A DNA stretch of 64,000 bases, taken from Prosopocoilus inquinatus. Its lineage: Eukaryota; Arthropoda; Insecta; Coleoptera; Lucanidae. Under the pieces are notes generated by a model. The model ran no database searches. It had not been told where the DNA came from and saw nothing but the letters and a program-made list of their open reading frames with translations. The stretch is taken from contig CM069875.1 in the NCBI GenBank assembly GCA_036172665.1, positions 24,521,806 through 24,585,805 on the forward strand, written 5' to 3'. The position numbers and the translations under genes were made by a program. Of this stretch, positions 57,666 to 64,000 are shown piece after piece; the stretch's first letter is position 1, and each line of letters starts with the position of its first letter.

Positions 57666-58339
57666 AGCGCTTATAGTCCCAGCTCGGTTATGAACACAAG
57701 CATTTGAATACGTGTTTTTCATTTTTCATTTATCAGTGCTATAGAAATCTCTGCCAACGTCAATATCTATCATCACAGCTTCTTTTTGAAGTTACCCTAA
57801 AAATTTTGACGATTGACCCATTCTTGAGCGACGTGTTGGACGGACAACCAATGGTGTGACGGCACTTTTCAACCAACATCTTGTTGTGGCAACCATTAGT
57901 TAAAATGCCAACACCTTGAAGTGACATTCCCAAGGGCAATAAACTATCACGTGCTGTACATCAAAAGAGTAAGCGCCTCTTTTCTTTTCGCTTGTCTGAG
58001 TAACAAAAATGCAGAAACGAACTCTGTATTAAAACTAAAAGAGCTCGGTCGGACACGTCTGATTAATTTATTAATTATTAATTTATATGCATTTATGAAC
58101 ATTTATGTATTTGTGAATAAACACGACTGTAGAAAGTAGGCCGGAGCATTTTATTGTATTTAAGCTACCTAGTAACCCACTCCTATTTCACTGAGCTGAT
58201 TAGCAAGAGCAAGTAATTTTGCCTCGTGCAATTACAACATATTTTGTCGATGTCTTGCGTTACCAATAAGGCAGGATTGAGAAGTGAACTAGGCAGGTAA
58301 CAAAGCGTACGCGTGGTAATGGGTCGAGTCGGTATGGGT
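57666..58339. other. No supported gene
   Basis: AT-rich DNA; nothing recognised. Confidence 0.45.
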
Positions 58340-59510
58340 TAATTGGGTCTAGGACAATTCGCCGTCGCCGAATTGCCATCGCCAATTCACCGTCGCCGAT
58401 TCGCAATAGGTACAATTCACCGTAGGTAAATTCGCCATCAGTGTTTAAAGTTTTAAATGCAGGTACATATCGATAATAATATACGATCATTATACGTAAA
58501 CAAAATAAAAAAGCTAACATGTTTAATGGAAAATAAAATAATTTGTCATAAATTAAATATGATACATAGATAAAGAAACATATAAAAAGAAGAAGAAAGG
58601 GACGGTGTTATAGTCGAAAAAGGAGAGTCAGCCTTGGTAATTGAAGCTTTTAAAAATGAGGAAGACGCGCAGCCAAAAATTGAAGAAACCGAAATAGTGA
58701 AATGTGAAGTCGTGATGAACGAAGAGACAGACGAGCAATAAAGAAAACTCATGGCACTCGAGTACAACGCACGAAACCCAAGAAAATCACAATTCAGTGG
58801 AAGTGAGTGACAAAGAAGAAAAAAAAGAAGCAATAGGTGATACAAATGAAAAAAATTCAATAGATGAAGACAAATATGAGAAGATCAAGCCCCGCATTGA
58901 AGACATCGCGAGTGTCCAGGTCATTTTATTTGAGTGCGAAGCCTGTGACAATCTTAAGAACGACGAAGAGGTTTTGGCGGCGACCGCCGATATACAGCAT
59001 ATGCCAGGAAGTATTTCTCATTCCACAGAGTGTTTACAAAACCCCTGCATTTTTTTAAAATATTTTCAGATTCTGCTCAAAATTATATTCATTTTCATAT
59101 AAATCAAAATCACTACTCAGAAGTCGACTGTTTTCGAGATATTGGTTCCATGGTGGGTTCCATTAAAAAACAAATTTAATTATGATTATGTGCTACCAGC
59201 ACTAATTTATTCGTAATTTTGTGTCTTACGATAGTCTTTCTGTAATTAAGAATTTTGTTTGGTTTGAAATAGAAAGACAATAGTGCAGTCCATTTTAATT
59301 AATTTGAAGCGTACTGAAATTATAGTTATTTTCATTCAATTCGTAGGGATAACTTGGATATCTAAAATAATCAGAAAGTGTTTTATTTAAAACAGTAACA
59401 TGCGACGGCGAACTGGACACATGGTAAATTGGATCGACGGCGAATTGGTTCTACGACGAGTTGGCGATGTTGAATCGGCGACGGCGAATCGTTCCATCCC
59501 CGGGTTAATT
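58340..59510. mobile_element. Element with inverted arrays of a CG-rich 12-mer and a degraded acidic frame
   Basis: The left flank (about 58340-58440) carries repeats of aattcgccgtcgccg, and the right flank (about 59400-59510) carries the inverted form (gcgacggcgaact, gatcgacggcgaattgg, ggcgacggcgaatcg). The outer words gggttaatt and, inverted, gaattaaccc also correspond. Subterminal repeat arrays in inverted orientation suggest a non-autonomous DNA transposon of unknown superfamily. Between them is a frameshifted reading frame (see next entry). Confidence 0.6.
58600..59045 (+). pseudogene. Frameshifted acidic protein fragment inside the element
   Basis: One frame reads VIVEKGESALVIEAFKNEED, then QPKIEETEIVKCEVVMNEE, before a stop near 58740. 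A second frame continues with HETQENHNSVEVSDKEEKKE and DEDKYEKIKPRIEDIASVQV, then FECEACDNLKNDEEVLAA and DIQHM. The last part looks like a C2H2 zinc finger that has lost one histidine (CX2C, spacer, H). The composition (E, D and K rich) and the continuation across one frameshift suggest former coding sequence, possibly a captured gene fragment. Not identified. Confidence 0.45.
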
Positions 59511-59793
59511 CACCGGTATCCACGTTCGTAAATGGAGAAGACGTGGTTGTGATGTAACTTAAACTTTATTACCATCTTAATTCCAAACTACACTCCGCTA
59601 AAAAAGTATCGTATCACTTAGTTTTTTTTCTTCAAACGATGTAATTTATTTTCCAGTTGTTAATATTCACTTTTATTATTATTTATTACTTATTCTAATC
59701 ATTTTCATTCCTTATTATAGTTAAATTTAACCTAATATTATCAAGAAATCACTATTTTATATCGAAGAACACAATTACGTTAAATAATATTAA
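59511..59793. other. AT-rich DNA, possible Tc1 3' flank
   Basis: The word acactccgctaaaaaagtat near 59590 resembles a Tc1-type terminal repeat, but no matching end was found beyond 60612. Confidence 0.4.
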
Positions 59794-60612
59794 TTAAAAA
59801 GAACAATAGTAATGAGTATTTCCGCCTCTAGCTTGTGTAATAGCTTGCATTCGTCTTGAAAGGTACTCTATATCACTTCTGAAATAGTCTTGATTTAGAT
59901 GGTTCCATTCTTCAGCTACTCTTACTGCGAATTGACGGGCGCGTGGGGTACAACACATCCTTCAGAATCCTCCCTGATGTACCTATCAGCAGTCACACTG
60001 CCATTTTCACAACCACTAACTCTTATACGCACCTTTAAAAATACCCTACCGTGGACCATAATGGAACCGTCCCTGAAAATTGACGTATTTTCAAAATTGC
60101 ATTGCGCATACCACTCGCCATCTCTTCTAGACACTGGCATACGTCTACCTGAACTAAACAAACAGAACTGTGATTCATCTGTAACCAATTTTTGGCTCAG
60201 TTATGAACATTCCAATCAACGTGCTCTCTGACAAATTGCAAATTTGGTAATTAAGGGACGTTGGCGTTTAAGAGACCTTTATAGGGTACTCTAGCGTGAT
60301 TTCCCAAATCACGAAGACTATTTCTTATGGTTTGTGTGGTAATTTGGACATTCATTGCATTGTGCAATTCAATTTTCAGAATTTTTATTGTGCAATGTCG
60401 GGTAAGCAGGGGACTTAATCGTAAAAATTGGGCGTTTAAGGCGCTTGTTACCCTTTTATGACCTTGTTTTGCTCTGATTCTTAATCCCCGCTTTCCCTAA
60501 ACCGACCAGAATTCCTGAAATTGTCAACTGTTCAGCATCATTGGTAGTGGCTAAATATCTTTGGCTCTGCCCATCTTCAATCAATACAATGGCTTTAACA
60601 GTTTAATCACGA
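59794..60612 (-). pseudogene. Tc1-like transposase relic
   Basis: On the minus strand, reading with frameshifts: AIVLIEDGQSQRYLA (first HTH), QGHKRVTSALNAQFLRLSP, then TQTIRNSLRDLGNHARVPY (second HTH). Next come REHVDWNVHNWAK, VTDESQFCLFSS (first catalytic D), RRDGEWYAQCNFENTS, IMVHGRVF, NGSVTADRYI and VVPHAP. The frame then jumps to AEEWNHLNQDYFRSDIEYLS and ends RRMQAITQARGGNTHYY. The segment with the second D and the final acidic residue is deleted between VVPHAP and AEEWNHL. Stops and frameshifts make it dead. It is the only Tc1-family piece in the window. Confidence 0.85.
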
Positions 60613-61204
60613 CTTTCTAGAATTGCGAAGAGGGACTTCAATGTTCATATATTTGAGAACAAAATAATTAAAATTTTCAGAATAATAGTTTGTGAAAAAC
60701 ATTTTACAATATTGCGAATTTGCCGTTACTACAAATTCTTGCAAAAAGAAAGGATACATAAGGGTTCTAGTTTAGTTAATCAAATTAATTAATTTCTCTG
60801 AACTGTGACCTGTTGTTAGGAATTTATTCTGTATTATTTAGTTAAGAAATTATTTAGGAAGTTGGCCTGCCGCAACCCTCATTCCCGGAAACTTGTAAGC
60901 GACAGAGCCAAAACTTCCTCAGAAAAGAGCGAGAGTCAGTATCGTTTAAACTCTAGAACCGGACATAACATGTATTGAATTTAAGGAAATATAGGTTTTA
61001 AGTAAATCAGCCTTTATTTCAACATCGAAAACAAAATAAAAGAAGTGTACAAATCAACGAATTAACACCTGTCACCATTTATAAAAACGGAGACATATTA
61101 AACAAATATAAAAACTTTACCAAAAAAATTCAAGTGTTGCGATAATTTTCTTGAGGTGTGTATTTATATACATACATATTTATATTGTTATATTATTTAT
61201 ATTT
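60613..61204. other. No supported gene
   Basis: AT-rich DNA; nothing recognised. Confidence 0.45.
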
Positions 61205-61440
61205 ATTCTGGATTCTGGAATGCAGACGAGACGTTTATCTTGGATCATGCAAAACATGTGCACAGGGGTCAGGGGTATAGACAAGACGATTGTCGCGGAT
61301 TATGCAAGACTCTTGGATTCTGGTCAGGGGAGCAGACAAGACGGTCTCAGGTTATGCAAGACACTTGCATTGGAGGACAGGAGTGTTAGATAACACTTAT
61401 CTTGGGTCATTAAAGATATTTACATCAGAGGACGTGTTAG
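61205..61440. repeat. Minisatellite of about 54-57 bp unit, four degenerate copies
   Basis: Words such as cagacaagacg, atcttggatcatgcaa, gttatgcaagacacttgca and ggtcagggg recur with a period near 54-57 bp from about 61220 to 61440. The unit length is a multiple of three, so overlapping frames stay open in all three phases; none is a likely gene. Confidence 0.75.
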
Positions 61441-61740
61441 CAAGATTTGCTAAAGGTCGGTCCAAGACACTTAGACTAGATTCAGTTCATAATGCCTGCT
61501 CCAGTTAGTAGGAGAAGCAACAGCTTTCCACTTCTCATTCCCTTAGTACTGAAGATGGCAGCTCAACTGCCGCAATAGGTATCTACGGATATAAAATTAT
61601 TGTGGACGGAGATTAATTTCAATTGTTTCTTAAACCACAGTCTCCTTTACTATTTTAGTTTTAATTCCCTTGGTAAATGTTCTTCTTCAACAAAAGCTAT
61701 TCATTACTAATACATCGCAATTCTGATTATCCTTGGTCGA
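61441..61740. other. No supported gene
   Basis: Nothing recognised before the hammerhead-bearing repeat. Confidence 0.45.
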
Positions 61741-61872
61741 ATCGTTTTGGTTTGCAGTGGAACTCTCGAGCTACGTTTCTGCTGATGAAGCCCCAAATAG
61801 GGCTAAAACATCTGTACAAAGGCTACTCAGATATACTACAGTCAAAAACGATTTGCAACATTTTTTTTAAGA
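61741..61872 (+). repeat. Hammerhead-bearing dispersed repeat, copy 4 (ribozyme end only)
   Basis: It consists of atcgttttggtttgcagtgg, the hammerhead, acagtcaaaaacgatttgca and a T run. The body seen in the other copies is absent. The flanking words form an outer inverted repeat around the ribozyme, as in the other copies. Confidence 0.8.
61763..61828 (+). ncRNA. Hammerhead ribozyme copy, decayed
   Basis: Stem I 5' strand TCGAGC and TTTCTG, core CTGATGA, and stem II AGCCC/GGGCT are intact. The GAAA strand reads AAAA, the palindrome is ACATCTGT rather than ACAGCTGT, and the 3' strand of stem I is weakened (caaaggctactca). The predicted cut would be after A at 61816. Activity is unlikely, but the alignment confirms the family. 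Confidence 0.75.
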
Positions 61873-62904
61873 AACTTTATTAATAAAATTTACAAATTAT
61901 GTATGTATGCAAAGGCACTTCGTTACAAACTTATAGTTTTCACCAGATAGGAAGTGATGCAAAATTGTCCTACACTTATAGCATACATTTTATTATCACT
62001 TTCAAAAATTTGCTTAAATAATTCAGGTGACCTTGATTAATTCCACGCATATGAGCCTAATTTGACGACCAGTTTATCCGAAGCGAAGTCGAAGTAATGA
62101 AAAACGTCAACTGAAACAATTTCCATATTTTCGCGGACGTGTGCTTTTTTCGCGCGCCGCTAGTGTCGGTAGTTTTCCAGTGTAATTGATGAGGTCGCGT
62201 GCACGTTGTGCCGCGTTATCCGAGTCATTTATTTCGCATATTTTTGCATGCGATCGCTCAAAAACGCCCAGATTGAATAATATTGGGGCGTGTTGACGGT
62301 GGTGGTGGTGGCGGCGGCTGTTATTTTTGCCGGCGCGGGTAATTAAGCCATAAGTCAGTACTCTCGACGTACGGCGCTTAATTGAGGCTATCTAAGAAAC
62401 TCATTAATTAGACGTCGGTTTGAGATGCCCCGACATTACGCAACTTCTAACCTTTATAAGATACACTTACTCCGGTTCATTACCGCAGATTTATTGCCAA
62501 CATGAGACTGCTTAATGTTACAATAAGTTTTTTTTTGGGACTGGGATAATGAGTCCGTCAGAGGTATTTCTTTTCCCAGATAATTCCATCCTCCAAATAA
62601 TTTAACCTTCCGACAGGCATTGTTCAATTAGGAACGAAATATTACTGACGCAAATGTTCCGTTGCGGTTTAATATTTTTTATAGATCACTTAGAACTGGG
62701 TATTATATTTTTATGGAGCTCTACTCGCCAATACCAAGCAGAATTGTAAATTGCACGAATAAATCAAAAATTCATGCGTCTGAATAATTCAAAACGAAAG
62801 AATAATTGAAAATGTCATGCAAAATTAATTCAAAATGTTTTATAAAGAGAAGAAGCAGCATATGTACAATAATTAAAGAGGTGTTAATTCCTGAAAATAA
62901 ATTA
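61873..62904. other. Intergenic DNA; CpG-rich candidate regulatory block 62080-62470
   Basis: No gene. Between about 62080 and 62470 CpGs are frequent and homeodomain-type cores occur (gtaattaagcc, cttaattgagg, cattaattagacg), together with a (GGT)n/(GGC)n run at about 62300. This resembles conserved developmental enhancer DNA; no direct proof. Confidence 0.4.
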
Positions 62905-63770
62905 AAAATAAATTAATTTTTGCTGTACGGGAGACGATTTTTCTGCACAAATAAGAAGGCGGTTTCGACAAGATAATGTTTCGATAATAAGAAATTGTTT
63001 GAAATTTGTGAATTCCGAATATAAATCGCATACAAGCATTCTGAATCCCCTGAATACGTTAAAAAATCAAGACGGCGGTTGAATAGTGGTGCACAGAAGG
63101 AGAAATGTGAAAAAGGCAAACGATTCACAAAGTAAAGATTTTTTCTTTTAATGTTACGATGAGGATACAGCTTCTTTAGAATGGAGTAAGCTACGTTGAT
63201 ACGCGAAGATATGTGGTCACGCTATCTTTGTCTTTGTCGAGAATTAAACCTAGATTTTTAGTACTAGTTACTAAGGGAATTTCACAGCCATTTAAGGAGA
63301 ATTTAATTTTAGTCAGCAAACTTGAACACAATTTATCAGAACCAAAAATTAATACACGAGATTTACTAGGAATAACTGCTAACGAGTAAGCTTTACAAAA
63401 TTTGGCGATTCGTAATAAATCCAATAAATCCTCGTTAATAACTGACATGGCTGTATCAGCATCCTGTACTTTAAATTTACAATTTAACTGGCTATTGTCG
63501 GCATACATATACAGAGTGCAATGCATTACGGTATCACAGAATTTACTGGTCTTTATTAAAAATAGCAAGTGCCCGAGAACAGAACTATGAAGTACTCCGG
63601 AAGTTAGAGATAACTATTTGGATCTGACATCATTGTGTTTAGACTTTGATAAGTAACTTTTTATTAAATTAACAGCGTCCAAACTGACACCGATATTATC
63701 AAGTACCGCAAAAAGAACCTCATGTTTTGGTCACTGGAAGGTCATGACAGGCTAGATTTCACGTCAATCA
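62905..63770 (-). pseudogene. Non-LTR retrotransposon relic (RT and C-terminus)
   Basis: On the minus strand: KHEVLFAVLDNIGVSLDAV, LIKSYLSKSK, a stop, SGVLHSSVLGHLLFLI (motif B region), then MYADNSQLNCKFK, which is the catalytic YADD motif with the second D changed to N. It goes on with NEDLLDLLRIAKFCKA, SKSRVLIFGSDKL and CEIPLVTSTKNLGLILDK, then after a break LFNRRLDFLTYSGDSECLYA. Stops, a frameshift and the D to N change show it is dead. It resembles jockey/CR1-type elements. Confidence 0.85.
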
Positions 63771-64000
63771 GATTGCGACATGTTTAGTTTATATTTTCAT
63801 TCTCTTTAAAATAAACTAATTTCTGTGCAGAATACCGTTTTTTTACGGTTTCAAGCAACACGCGGGTTTTAAAAGTTAGTGAACATAGATACACACGTTC
63901 CACACCATTCGGGGATAATATTGCAAATTCCAACTTTCTTTTTTTTGTATGAAAATAACATTTTCAGATGTCATAATAGTCGGTGGTTAATGAACAAAAG
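63771..64000. other. Window end, nothing recognised
   Basis: AT-rich sequence with no supported feature; any continuation of the LINE relic upstream is not recognisable. Confidence 0.4.

Noticed and set aside
59590..59625. Right TIR of the Tc1 relic
   Set aside because: The word looks like a Tc1 end, but no inverted partner was found on the other side of the relic, so ends were not assigned.
61151..61508. Three overlapping frames of 72-80 codons
   Set aside because: They are produced by the 54-bp minisatellite unit, whose length is a multiple of three.

Overview
The window looks like part of an insect nuclear genome. It is AT-rich (by eye about two thirds A+T) and almost free of host coding sequence. 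The mobile elements are of kinds common in insects: a BEL/Pao LTR retrotransposon, mariner-like elements whose transposases start with the helix-turn-helix module common in insect copies, a Tc1 relic, several non-LTR retrotransposon relics, MITEs and foldback elements. A beetle or another holometabolous insect is plausible, but the order cannot be fixed from this sequence.

Layout. 1-6430: mostly unassigned AT-rich DNA with a 75-bp hairpin, a CpG-richer block (1530-2260) and a probable tRNA-derived SINE with an (AAT)n tail. 6431-8186: a complete mariner-like element with an intact 351-aa transposase. 8440-8965: a foldback element. 11367-17296: a complete BEL/Pao element with one 1718-aa gag-pol frame and identical 168-bp LTRs, inserted into one copy of a roughly 320-bp tandem duplication whose other copy (17371-17694) preserves the empty site. 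21-30 kb: relics nested in relics. A mariner copy sits inside an older mariner-like relic, and a LINE is interrupted by two foldback elements placed end to end. 36.8-40.3 kb: two LINE relics of different families, a Harbinger-type MITE and GC-rich hairpin repeats. 46.9-47.6 kb: the only convincing host-gene signal, the first exons of a gene with a mitochondrial-type presequence. 50887-52226: a near-complete mariner-like element with one premature stop. 58.3-59.5 kb: an element with inverted arrays of a CG-rich 12-mer around a frameshifted acidic reading frame. 59.8-60.6 kb: a Tc1 relic. 62.9-63.8 kb: another LINE relic.

The most interesting signal is a dispersed repeat family with at least four copies (21.4, 36.8, 42.9 and 61.8 kb). 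Each carries all or part of a type I hammerhead ribozyme: CUGANGA and GAAA core strands, a short stem II, the palindrome ACAGCUGU as stem III, and a stem I made of two paired blocks around an internal loop. The 36.8-kb copy has direct repeats about 311 bp apart, the layout expected of a retrozyme-like or Penelope-type retroelement. Other points of interest are the recent BEL insertion, the intact DD41D mariner, the back-to-back foldbacks in the LINE and the possible new gene start at 47 kb.
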